A stretch of DNA of 14,859 nucleotides from an uncultured Prevotella sp. (GTDB lineage: Bacteria > Bacteroidota > Bacteroidia > Bacteroidales > Bacteroidaceae): positions 1 to 14,859 of the forward strand of contig CABSIA010000070.1 of assembly GCA_902477645.1 (NCBI GenBank). Reading direction: 5' to 3'. Position numbers and translations under genes: made by a program. Below the pieces are notes generated by a model. That model was given only the letters and a program-made list of their open reading frames with translations. It ran no database searches and was not told the origin of the DNA. Position 1 is the stretch's first letter. The number at the start of each line of letters is the position of its first letter. This document shows positions 1-8,000 of the stretch, piece after piece.

Positions 1-113
1 TTCCTCGCCGCATCACCGGTACTTCTCTCAAGTATCAGCGCCGCGTGGCCCAGGCTGTTAAGCGTGCCCGCCAGATTGCACTGCTTCCTTTCGTAACCGA
101 TTTGATGAAATAA
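1..113 (+). CDS. rpsR: Small ribosomal subunit protein bS18, C-terminal part (5' truncated by window edge)
   Basis: This is the tail of the 30S platform protein bS18, which binds 16S rRNA together with bS6. The first complete codon is at position 3 and the stop is TAA at 111-113. The visible reading PRRITGTSLKYQRRVAQAVK, then RARQIALLPF and the end VTDLMK, is the characteristic bS18 C-terminus: a basic rRNA-binding stretch followed by the conserved ARxxALLPF motif. Only about 36 residues are in the window, so the start and any rpsF upstream cannot be seen. rplI follows 17 nt later, matching the conserved rpsF-rpsR-rplI order. Identification is secure because this motif is found in few other proteins. 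Confidence 0.96.
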   Translation, partial: PRRITGTSLKYQRRVAQAVKRARQIALLPFVTDLMK

Positions 114-116
114 TTT

Positions 117-123
117 AAGGAGG
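117..123 (+). promoter_or_regulatory. Strong Shine-Dalgarno sequence ahead of rplI
   Basis: AAGGAGG lies 7 nt before the rplI ATG, an ideal distance, and fixes that start. Bacteroidota mRNAs usually lack Shine-Dalgarno sequences, and the other genes in this window have AT-rich leaders without one at a suitable distance. It is therefore exceptional here. Confidence 0.8.
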
Positions 124-130
124 ATACATA

Positions 131-670
131 ATGGAAATAATACTGAAAGAAGATATCATCGGTCTTGGCTACAAGAACGATATTGTGAATGTTAAGAACG
201 GCTATGGCCGCAACTATCTTATTCCGCAGGGCAAAGGCGTTATCGCTTCTCCTTCAGCAAAGAAGGTTCTTGCTGAGAACCTGAGACAGCAGGCTGCCAA
301 GCTCGCCGCTCAGAAGGCTGAGGCAGAGAAGAAGGCCGTTGCTTTCGAGGGTCTTGAGCTTGTAATCACAGCTAAGGTTAGCGCAACAGGCGTACTCTAC
401 GGTTCTGTTAACGCCGCTAAAGTTGCTGAGGAACTTGCAAAGAAGGGCATCGAGGTTGACCGTAAGATTATCACTATGCGTGATGCCAAGAAGGTTGGCG
501 ACTACGAGGCTACTGTTCACTTCCACAAGGAGGTCGAGGTTAAGGTTCCTGTAAAGGTTGTTGCAGAGGACGACGCTCCCGCTGCAGCTCCAGTTGAGAC
601 TGCCGAGGCTCCTGTTGCAGAAGCTCCTGTAGTGGAGGCTACTGAGGAAGAGGCACCATCAGCAGAATAA
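131..670 (+). CDS. rplI: Large ribosomal subunit protein bL9 with acidic Ala/Pro/Glu-rich C-terminal tail
   Basis: bL9 binds 23S rRNA near the L1 stalk base and helps maintain reading frame. The N-terminal domain (residues 1-50) has the family signature: MEIILKEDIIGLGYKND, then VKNGYGRNYLIPQGK with the conserved Gly/Asn/Tyr residues. A charged connecting helix (about 45-75, rich in Lys, Ala and Glu) leads to the C-terminal domain (about 76-145), with GVLYGSVN and the ending VEVKVPVKVVAE. Typical bL9 proteins are about 147-150 residues; this one is 179. Residues 146-179 are a low-complexity extension built from Ala, Pro, Val and Glu with no Lys or Arg, probably disordered. The start is supported by an AAGGAGG at good spacing. 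It is co-transcribed with rpsR and followed by an intrinsic terminator. Confidence 0.97.
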   Translation: MEIILKEDIIGLGYKNDIVNVKNGYGRNYLIPQGKGVIASPSAKKVLAENLRQQAAKLAAQKAEAEKKAVAFEGLELVITAKVSATGVLYGSVNAAKVAEELAKKGIEVDRKIITMRDAKKVGDYEATVHFHKEVEVKVPVKVVAEDDAPAAAPVETAEAPVAEAPVVEATEEEAPSAE

Positions 671-691
671 TACTGTAAAGCATCTATCCAT

Positions 692-729
692 AACCCCGAT
701 TCATTCCCATGGAGTGTCTCGGGGTTTTA
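692..729 (+). terminator. Intrinsic terminator after the rpsR-rplI operon
   Basis: AACCCCGA (692-699) pairs perfectly with TCGGGGTT (719-726) across a 19-nt loop, and the stem runs directly into a short T stretch (TTTTA). It lies 22 nt past the rplI stop, so it should end the ribosomal transcript before fabD. Confidence 0.8.
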
Positions 730-785
730 TGGTCTTTATAAATTAAGTTTTTTATTACAACTATAATCACATATTTTTCTACACT

Positions 786-1673
786 ATGAAAGCATTTGTT
801 TTCCCCGGACAGGGTTCACAGTTTGTAGGCATGGGCAAAGAGCTCTACGAGAACAACGCAACGGCAAAGGCTCTTTTCGACAAGGCCGACGAGATACTTG
901 GTTTTAAGATTACTGAAATAATGTTTGCCGGAACCGACGAGCAGCTTAAGCAGACCAACGTTACCCAACCAGCCGTATTCCTGCACAGCGTAATTACGGC
1001 ATTGTGCCTTGGTGACGGTTTCAATCCAGATATGGTTGCAGGACACTCTTTGGGTGAGTTCTCTGCACTTGTTGCCGCCGGCGCAATCAGTTTCGAAGAC
1101 GGAGTGAGGCTTGTTGCCGCACGTGCCAACGCCATGCAGAAAGCTTGTGAGGCCAATCCCGGACTCATGGCTGCCATCATTGGCCTTCCTGACGAGAAAG
1201 TAGAGGAGATTTGCAGCCATATTTCTGCCGAAGGCGATATTGTTGTCGCAGCCAACTACAACTGTCCCGGCCAGCTCGTAATCTCAGGTACTGTTGATGC
1301 CGTCAACAAGGCTTGCGAGGCTCTTAAGGCAGCAGGTGCGAAGCGTGCCCTGCCTCTGAAGGTGGGCGGAGCATTCCACTCTCCACTCATGCAGCCTGCC
1401 AAGGAAGAGCTGCAGGCAGCTATCGAGAAGACATCTTTCTCTACTCCTAAGTTCCCTGTTTATCAGAATGTTGACGGAAAGCCACATACCGATGCTGAGG
1501 AAATTAAGGCAAACCTCATCGCACAGCTTACAAGCTCTGTACGCTGGACATCAAGTGTTCAGAACATGATTGCCGACGGTGCCAACGAGTTTACAGAGTG
1601 TGGTCCAGGCAAAGCCCTTCAGGGAATGATCGGACGCATTGGCAAGGATCTTACTGTTACAGGTATTCAGTAA
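786..1673 (+). CDS. fabD: Malonyl-CoA:ACP transacylase
   Basis: FabD moves malonyl groups from CoA to acyl carrier protein, supplying the extender unit for cytoplasmic type II fatty-acid synthesis. All family landmarks are present: the N-terminal FPGQGSQ with oxyanion-hole Gln9; the nucleophile elbow GHSLGE with Ser88; Arg113 in LVAARANAMQ, which contacts the malonyl carboxylate; catalytic His198 in GGAFHSPLM; and Gln247 in IAQLTSSVRW. At 295 residues it is close to the usual FabD length of about 300-310. The ATG at 786 starts immediately before the conserved KAFVFPGQG, so the start is firm. No clear Bacteroidota promoter is visible in the 110 nt before it. The next gene begins about 47 nt after the stop, so co-transcription is plausible although the functions differ. 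Confidence 0.97.
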   Translation: MKAFVFPGQGSQFVGMGKELYENNATAKALFDKADEILGFKITEIMFAGTDEQLKQTNVTQPAVFLHSVITALCLGDGFNPDMVAGHSLGEFSALVAAGAISFEDGVRLVAARANAMQKACEANPGLMAAIIGLPDEKVEEICSHISAEGDIVVAANYNCPGQLVISGTVDAVNKACEALKAAGAKRALPLKVGGAFHSPLMQPAKEELQAAIEKTSFSTPKFPVYQNVDGKPHTDAEEIKANLIAQLTSSVRWTSSVQNMIADGANEFTECGPGKALQGMIGRIGKDLTVTGIQ

Positions 1674-1720
1674 GCAGGAGGTTCTGAATAGAAACCATGA
1701 TGATTTCACGGGACCGATTT

Positions 1721-3883
1721 ATGAATAAAAAAATAATAATCTATCAAATCTTCACACGTCTTTTCGGCAACCGCAACACCACCCGCAAGGTGGCAGGCTC
1801 GGTTGCCGAGAACGGTGTGGGAAAGATGAATGACTTCGACACCAATGTGTTGCGCCATATTCACGACCTGGGTGTAACGCATATCTGGTATACAGGTATC
1901 GTCCGTCATGCCACAAAAACCAATTATGCCTCTTATGGCATACCAGTTCAGAACCCTCTCGTTGTAAAAGGCGAGGCCGGTTCTCCATACGCCATTGTTG
2001 ACTATTACGATGTCGACCCCGACATTGCTGTCGATATCGACAGACGAATGGAGGAGTTTGAAGAGCTCGTAGAGCGTACACATAAGGCCGGTATGAAGGT
2101 TGTCATCGACTTTGTGCCAAACCACGTCGCACGTGAATATAAGTCGATAAAAAAGCCTGTAGGAGTGAGAGGTCTCGGCCAAGATGATGACACAGCCAAA
2201 AATTTCTCACAGCAAAACAATTTCTATTATACAGGTGCGAAGCTTGACCTCTCTGGTGTCTCGGCATATAAAAACCGTGCGGATGCTGATGCCGACTATA
2301 CCGAAAACCCAGCCAAGGCTACAGGCAACGACCGTTTTGACAACAGGCCAAGCGATAACGACTGGTATGAGACAGTGAAGCTGAACTATGGTGTTGACTA
2401 TTGCAACGGACGCGGACGCAGCTATCATTTCGATCCTATCCCGAGCACGTGGACCAAGATGACAGACATACTGCTCTTTTGGGCGGCAAAGGGTGTGGAT
2501 GCTTTCAGATGCGATATGGCAGAGATGGTTCCTGCGTCATTCTGGAGCTACGCAACCACGATGGTGAAAAACAGATACCCTCAGATTGATTTCATCGGTG
2601 AGGTCTACGACGGAAACCAATACCGCACATTCGTCCAGTCTGGTTTTGATTATCTCTACGATAAAGTCGGCATGTACGACACTATCCGTGGCGTAATCTG
2701 TGGCCAGAGGCCGGCTTCTGCCATCACATATCAGTGGCAGACCGTTGGCGATATTGCCGAGCACATGCTCTATTTCCTTGAGAACCACGACGAGCAGCGC
2801 ATCGCCTCCGACTTCTTCTGTGGCGATGCCTGGAAAGCCATTCCCGGCGTGGTAGTAAGCTCATTGCTCATGCGAAATCCATTCATGCTCTATGCCGGAC
2901 AGGAGTTTGGAGAAAAGGGTATGGATGAAGAGGGTTTCTCTGGGCGCGACGGACGTACAACAATTTTTGACTATTGGTCGCTTGACACATTGCGTTATGG
3001 ATATTTCGACCGCCGCCATCTTACAAAAGAGACCAAGGCTCTGGCTATAAAATATCAGCAGATATTGAGAATTGCCAATAACGAAAAGGCTGTTTATGAT
3101 GGCGAGTTCTTCGACCTGATGTATGTTAATCCTGCCTCACGCCATTTTAATCCACGGTCTGTTTATGCTTTCTTGCGTAAGTCTGGCAACGAGGTTCTTA
3201 TGGTTATGGCAAACTTCTCTTGCGACGGGCTTGATACAAGAGTTGTTATACCTGACCATGCTTTCGACTATCTGGGGTTGAGGGAAATGGAGGTAAACGC
3301 TGTTGATTTGCTTACAGGCGATGAGCAGACCGTGATGCTTGAGCGCAACGGACTGTTCCCTGCCGACCTCAAGCCTTATAATGTGCGTGTATTCAAATTC
3401 TCTATAATGAAAGAAGAAAAAAAGATTGTGCTTAATGACCACAACAAGGACGAGTTCCCGCCAGCGCACACAGCCGAGCACCTGCTTAATCAGGTGATGG
3501 TGAGGATGTTTGGGTGCGAGCGTTCACGTAATGCTCATATCGAGCGCAAGAAGAGCAAAATCAGCTATGTGCTCGACAGGAAGCCGACACGCCAGCAGGA
3601 GAAAGCTATTGAGCAGCAGATGAATGAGCTTATCAATGCTGACATGCCTGTAACTTTCGAGTTTGTCGACAAGGATAATCTGCCTGCGGGAATCGACAAG
3701 ACAAGACTGCCTGACGATGCCTCACAGATGATTAGACTCGTAAAAATTGGCGAATTCGACATTTGCCCCTGCATTGGTAAGCATGTTCGCTCTACAGGCC
3801 AGATTGGACGTTTCGAATTGCTTGGCACCAACTGGGACGAGGAGAAGAAATCGTTCAGAATTCGTTTCAAGGTCGTACAGTAA
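1721..3883 (+). CDS. GH13 alpha-amylase-family protein fused to an AlaX-like tRNA-editing (SAD) domain
   Basis: Residue numbers count from an upstream in-frame ATG at 1697. I prefer ATG 1721 (residue 9) because it begins MNKKIIIYQIFTRLFGN, a typical GH13 start. The GH13 part (to about 570) shows region I DFVPNH (Asp138, His143), region II AFRCDMAE (nucleophile Asp273), region III IGEVYD (acid/base Glu302) and region IV ENHDEQR (Asp365), so it should be catalytically competent on alpha-glucans. No signal peptide is present, indicating cytoplasmic action. From Met571 (nt 3407) the sequence becomes an alanyl/threonyl-tRNA synthetase second-additional domain: HTAEH (His591, His595) and CIGKH (Cys692, His696) form the HxxxH/CxxxH zinc site of AlaX-type deacylases. 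The junction FKFSI-MKEEKK looks like the end of one protein meeting the start of another. The AraC-type regulator gene follows after 18 nt. Confidence 0.88.
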   Translation: MNKKIIIYQIFTRLFGNRNTTRKVAGSVAENGVGKMNDFDTNVLRHIHDLGVTHIWYTGIVRHATKTNYASYGIPVQNPLVVKGEAGSPYAIVDYYDVDPDIAVDIDRRMEEFEELVERTHKAGMKVVIDFVPNHVAREYKSIKKPVGVRGLGQDDDTAKNFSQQNNFYYTGAKLDLSGVSAYKNRADADADYTENPAKATGNDRFDNRPSDNDWYETVKLNYGVDYCNGRGRSYHFDPIPSTWTKMTDILLFWAAKGVDAFRCDMAEMVPASFWSYATTMVKNRYPQIDFIGEVYDGNQYRTFVQSGFDYLYDKVGMYDTIRGVICGQRPASAITYQWQTVGDIAEHMLYFLENHDEQRIASDFFCGDAWKAIPGVVVSSLLMRNPFMLYAGQEFGEKGMDEEGFSGRDGRTTIFDYWSLDTLRYGYFDRRHLTKETKALAIKYQQILRIANNEKAVYDGEFFDLMYVNPASRHFNPRSVYAFLRKSGNEVLMVMANFSCDGLDTRVVIPDHAFDYLGLREMEVNAVDLLTGDEQTVMLERNGLFPADLKPYNVRVFKFSIMKEEKKIVLNDHNKDEFPPAHTAEHLLNQVMVRMFGCERSRNAHIERKKSKISYVLDRKPTRQQEKAIEQQMNELINADMPVTFEFVDKDNLPAGIDKTRLPDDASQMIRLVKIGEFDICPCIGKHVRSTGQIGRFELLGTNWDEEKKSFRIRFKVVQ

Positions 3884-3901
3884 TAATCAACAGCTGTCGG
3901 T

Positions 3902-4789
3902 TTGCGAAATCATAATACAATACTGACTATCACCGGATCCGACTCTACTGGCGCAACCGGTGTCCAGGCAGATATAAAAACTATCTCTGCCCTGGGAGGT
4001 TATGCGGTTTCGGCAATAACCTCGATAACTGTTCAGAACACGCTTGGTATTCAGGAGTTTTACGATTTGCCGGCGGAGATAGTTGCCGGACAGATAGAGG
4101 CTATTGTCAATGATGTTCAGCCATACGTGATAAAAATCGGACTTATACGGTCTGTTGCGCTCGTTGATGTTGTTGTTGATGTATTGAGACGTTACAAGCC
4201 ATGCCACGTTGTCTACGACCCCGTATTCGTGTCAAGCAAGGGTGAGCGGCTTGTAAGCGATGATGTTGTTATTCAAATCCGTCAGAAACTTCTGCCGTTA
4301 TGCACTATCGTTATCGGACAGCGAATGGCAAAACACGGACAAAACAACGCATATTCAAGTGCCGTGGCGTTCTATCTCTCGCAGGATATGTCGATAGAGG
4401 AGTCTGAGAATCGTGCCAATGTTTATGTCAACAGCCATCAGCCTGCATTGGAGTCTTTGTATGACCGTTCTTCTGAGCTTTATTCAGAATTTATCTCAAA
4501 TGTTGAGGCGCATCATGCCACAAACAGCGATGTCGCCTTCTATGCCGACACCATCAATGTGTCGCCCCGCTATCTTGCGCAGGTATGCAAGAAAATTGCC
4601 GACAAGACACCAAAACAAATCATTGACGATTACCTAATTGCCGCTGTCAGAAACCAGTTGGTCTCTACAAACATGACAGCGCAGGAGATTGCATTCAAGT
4701 TCGGTTTCTCATCCCAGTCACATTTCGCCAAGTTTTTCAAGAAAGCCATGGGGTGTACGCCAAAAGAATATAGAAGCCGAAACAGATAA
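3902..4789 (+). CDS. Shortened ThiD (HMP kinase)-like domain fused to AraC-type DNA-binding domain
   Basis: This is probably a transcriptional regulator that senses a pyrimidine- or pyridoxine-like ligand through a kinase-derived domain. Residues 7-137 follow ThiD closely (LTITGSDSTGATGVQADIKT, VQNTLGIQ with Gln45 matching the HMP-contacting Gln, and VVYDPVFVSSKGERL). About 70 residues of the normal kinase are then missing. The sequence resumes at a ThiD-like C-terminal helix, where the catalytic GxGC region has become HGQNNAYSSA (145-154). Kinase activity is therefore doubtful. Residues about 200-293 form an AraC-type double helix-turn-helix ending in the signature QEIAFKFGFSSQSHFAKFFK and TPKEYR. 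The start is TTG: an in-frame stop at 3884 leaves no ATG or GTG ahead of the conserved domain. No TPP riboswitch is seen upstream. The 18-nt gap suggests co-transcription with the GH13-AlaX gene. Confidence 0.85.
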   Translation: MRNHNTILTITGSDSTGATGVQADIKTISALGGYAVSAITSITVQNTLGIQEFYDLPAEIVAGQIEAIVNDVQPYVIKIGLIRSVALVDVVVDVLRRYKPCHVVYDPVFVSSKGERLVSDDVVIQIRQKLLPLCTIVIGQRMAKHGQNNAYSSAVAFYLSQDMSIEESENRANVYVNSHQPALESLYDRSSELYSEFISNVEAHHATNSDVAFYADTINVSPRYLAQVCKKIADKTPKQIIDDYLIAAVRNQLVSTNMTAQEIAFKFGFSSQSHFAKFFKKAMGCTPKEYRSRNR

Positions 4790-4873
4790 GTGAGTCTCTT
4801 ACCTCATGTTAGACAGTGAGCTTACTATTATACATAGAACGCAAAAACGAGACGCAGGAAAACATTTTCGTTT

Positions 4874-4904
4874 TTTGCAGAGTAGAAAAATATGATTAAC
4901 TTTG
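4874..4904 (+). promoter_or_regulatory. Bacteroidota-type promoter for the large secreted protein
   Basis: A -33 TTTG (4874-4877) and a -7 TAACTTTG (4897-4904) are separated by exactly 19 nt, matching the Bacteroidota consensus TTTG-N19-TAnnTTTG. Transcription would start near 4911, giving a leader of about 105 nt before the ATG at 5017. The leader is AT-rich near the start codon and has no Shine-Dalgarno sequence. Confidence 0.8.
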
Positions 4905-5016
4905 CAAACTTGCAACGTAAACGTGGCCTCAAAGCGTTTTGTTTGCCATACATAACTTTATTGTAGTATACAGAGAATGATTAATTAGCTGAAATATCAA
5001 CAAATAACTATTTTTT

Positions 5017-8000
5017 ATGTTTAAGAAACTACTTTCTATTTTTACTGTGCTATTCTTGCATTTCCCACCCCAATGTGTAGCACAGCGCAGTTACACATTT
5101 AATGCGGTATCGCTTAATGTTGACGGACTGCCAGAGAAAATCGCAGGTATCACAATCAATAGTGGTGCCCCAGGAGAGGCTGGAGCAGCAGCTATAGGTA
5201 ATAAGATACGTACCCGTGGTTGGGATATCATGGCTGTTTCCGAGGACTTCAATTTCCACACCCAACTCGTTGAGCCTATACAGGACTTGTACTATATAGG
5301 TACCCATGGAGGAGGCGTATCTGGCTTATCCAACTCTACCGACGGTCTTGGCCTGTTTGTTGCCAAAAAGCACGGTTCGGGTTTCAATAACGAAACCAGA
5401 GTGAAATGGACTGACCATTATGGAGAAATCAATAATGGTGCCGATGGCCTTATTAACAAAGGTTTCAGATATTATACCGTCTCTATTGCTGACGGTATAG
5501 AGATTGATCTATACTGTCTGCACATGGATGCGGAAGACAGCCAGAAAGACAACGAGGCAAGAGAGAAACAGATGACTCAGCTTGTAAACTATATCAAGGG
5601 CACAAGCAACGGGCGGCCAATTCTTATACTTGGTGACACCAACTGCCGTTACACCCGCGACAAAATGAAGGAACTGCTTATTGATGCCATCAACTCTGAT
5701 GAGCGTTTCACAATTCATGACGCATGGATAGAGCTTATACGTGACGGTGTATATCCTAATGTCGGTGACCCGGCAATAATGACATCGGCTGAAGGACCAC
5801 AGAGAGGAGAGGTGGTGGACAAGATATTCTGGATAGAAAACTCCGACTCCCGTCTTCAGATTAAAGCAAACAGCTATCTGCATGATACCGCTTTCGACGT
5901 TTCCGACCACTTCCCCTTGGTTGTCAACTTCACCATTACAGACCCTGCCGGCACTCCCGCAACAAGTGCAGACTGGACTTTGCCTGAGACGGCAGAAGAG
6001 ATTGAGCCCGAATTCGGCGGATGCGAGGTGGCAGAGGTGGCTTCTGCAGGGTCAACAGAATTCCTGATGCCTGCCCCAACAAAGAAACATCTGAAGAGTG
6101 GTGCAACTTGGGGTACTCACGCAGTGGAAGGTATAGCTGCAATGCCGCTTACGCTTTCTCTTGTAGACGGGAAATACCGTATTAACTCGTTCCAAGGCTC
6201 TGTGTCGGCTGTAGCAGAACCTTATATGGACAATGGTGATAACACAACATGGAGCTTCGAAAAGGTAGAAGGCATTGAAGGTTACCAATATATAATAAGT
6301 TGTGATGCAGGTACGCTTGCTTCTACAGGCGAAACTGCAAGCCCAAACGAAGGTATTGTAAAATCCGTTGCTTACGATGCTGATGACAAGAAGCAGAGAT
6401 GGGTTCTGCTGACTGAGGAAAAACTAAAGGAGCTGATGCAGGAACATGCGACTGCGGCCAAAGCCTTCAATGCCACTCCCCTCATAAAAGGTGCAGCCTT
6501 CGACCGTATGGATGGATGGACAGATCAGTCAAATACATCTAAGAAATATTCGCAGCGATGGTGGGATATGTCGTCAACGCCACAATATGGTTCAACAGCA
6601 ACTGGTGAACCGACAGAGTACGTGTCATGTATCGGTATCAACAGCACTGATGCTATCACCATGTCGCAGACTATAAGCTCGCTGCCAGCAGGAACTTATT
6701 CGATTTCTGTCGAAGCCCTGTACAGGTCAAGAGCTACTTCTGGACTTAGTGTAAAAGACCATACCGTTACATCAACATTCTCTTTTGCCGGTCAGAGTGC
6801 AGATATAAAGCAATGTACAAGTATAGGTATTGATTTTAGTAAGGATAACGAGGGTGTCAATGCATGTAAGGATGAGTTCAATAATAACGACACCTATAAA
6901 CTGACGCTTACTGCCAATTTGAGTGAAGCTTCTGATGCTACAGTACAATTGTATAAGGCAAAATGCACTGGAACTTTTAATAAAAGCGGCATGCTTTGTG
7001 CCGACAACTGCCAGCTGTGGTATTACGGCAACGGCACCGGGACGATAGACCCGTATCTCGCATACAAAAACTCTGTGGCTGCATACGCCAATGCCACATG
7101 GCAGAAAGTAGCCTTGCTCAACGATGAAGGACAGCAGGCTTACGATATCTCGCTCGTTATATCACGCTATAACAGCAATACCATCACATCTGATGCTGAT
7201 GTGGCAATGCTTAAAGAATATATAGACGAGGCCTATACAAATGCCTTGAAAGCGGCTGCCTACACTAATGGTGACATGACAGCTTTGATTCAGAACGCAA
7301 GCTTCGAAACTGGTGATATGACAGGATGGACATCGGCAAGCGCATGGGATGTAGGGGTATATCCCAACAGCAATTCTACATATACAGCCGACGGCTGCGA
7401 CGGCGATTACATATTTAACTCTTATAATGGAGACGGTGAGACAACTGCGCCATACGTATATCAGACAATTACAGGTGTACGCAACGGCCTTTACGAGGTG
7501 AAGGCTCTGCTCACTTCTTTCGCCAACCATGATGTCTTCCTGATAGGAAACCATGCGCATACATCAATCAAGGCTACCGACAAGACGCAGTTTACAGAGG
7601 CTACACTCCTGTTTCTTGTCGACGACGGCAACCTTACCATAGGTGCTGTTGGTGGCAGCGGCACCGCCTACGACCTTTATATGCCAACCGCCGGATGCTT
7701 TTTCAAGGCCGACAACTTCCGGGTGCGTTACGTATGTGACGCTCCACACGGACGGCTAAAACTTGCCATTGACGATGCCGAGGCAGTTGCGGCGGGTTTC
7801 GGCAGCGATGTTTCTTTCGATATCTCCGCATATAAGGCAATGTACGAGAACATGTCTCTCACAGGAAACGGTGACGAAGAGGTGGATGCCATTTATAGTC
7901 TCCTTGCAGCAGCTGCCAAGCAGCAGCGTACAGCCAATGCTGATATGACGGCTGCCATAGTAAACCCAAGTTTCGAGCGTGGAAGTCTGCTGGGATGGAC

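Noticed and set aside
762..767. TATAAT upstream of fabD as a -10 box
   Set aside because: It is a sigma-70 E. coli-type hexamer; Bacteroidota use TAnnTTTG, and no TTGACA or TTTG partner is properly placed. AT-rich DNA gives such hexamers by chance.
1697..1720. Eight-residue N-terminal extension of the GH13-AlaX protein, with AGGAGG at 1676-1681 as its SD
   Set aside because: The AGGAGG is 15 nt before ATG 1697, too far for normal use, and the family-like sequence starts at ATG 1721. The choice is not certain.
4790..4836. Terminator after the ThiD-AraC gene
   Set aside because: The GTGAG/CTTAC-like segments give only broken 4-bp pairings and no T tract follows.
4919..4939. Hairpin AAACG/CGTTT in the leader of the EEP gene as a riboswitch or attenuator
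   Set aside because: It has only five base pairs with a 10-nt loop and no conserved riboswitch core; it is not distinguishable from chance.
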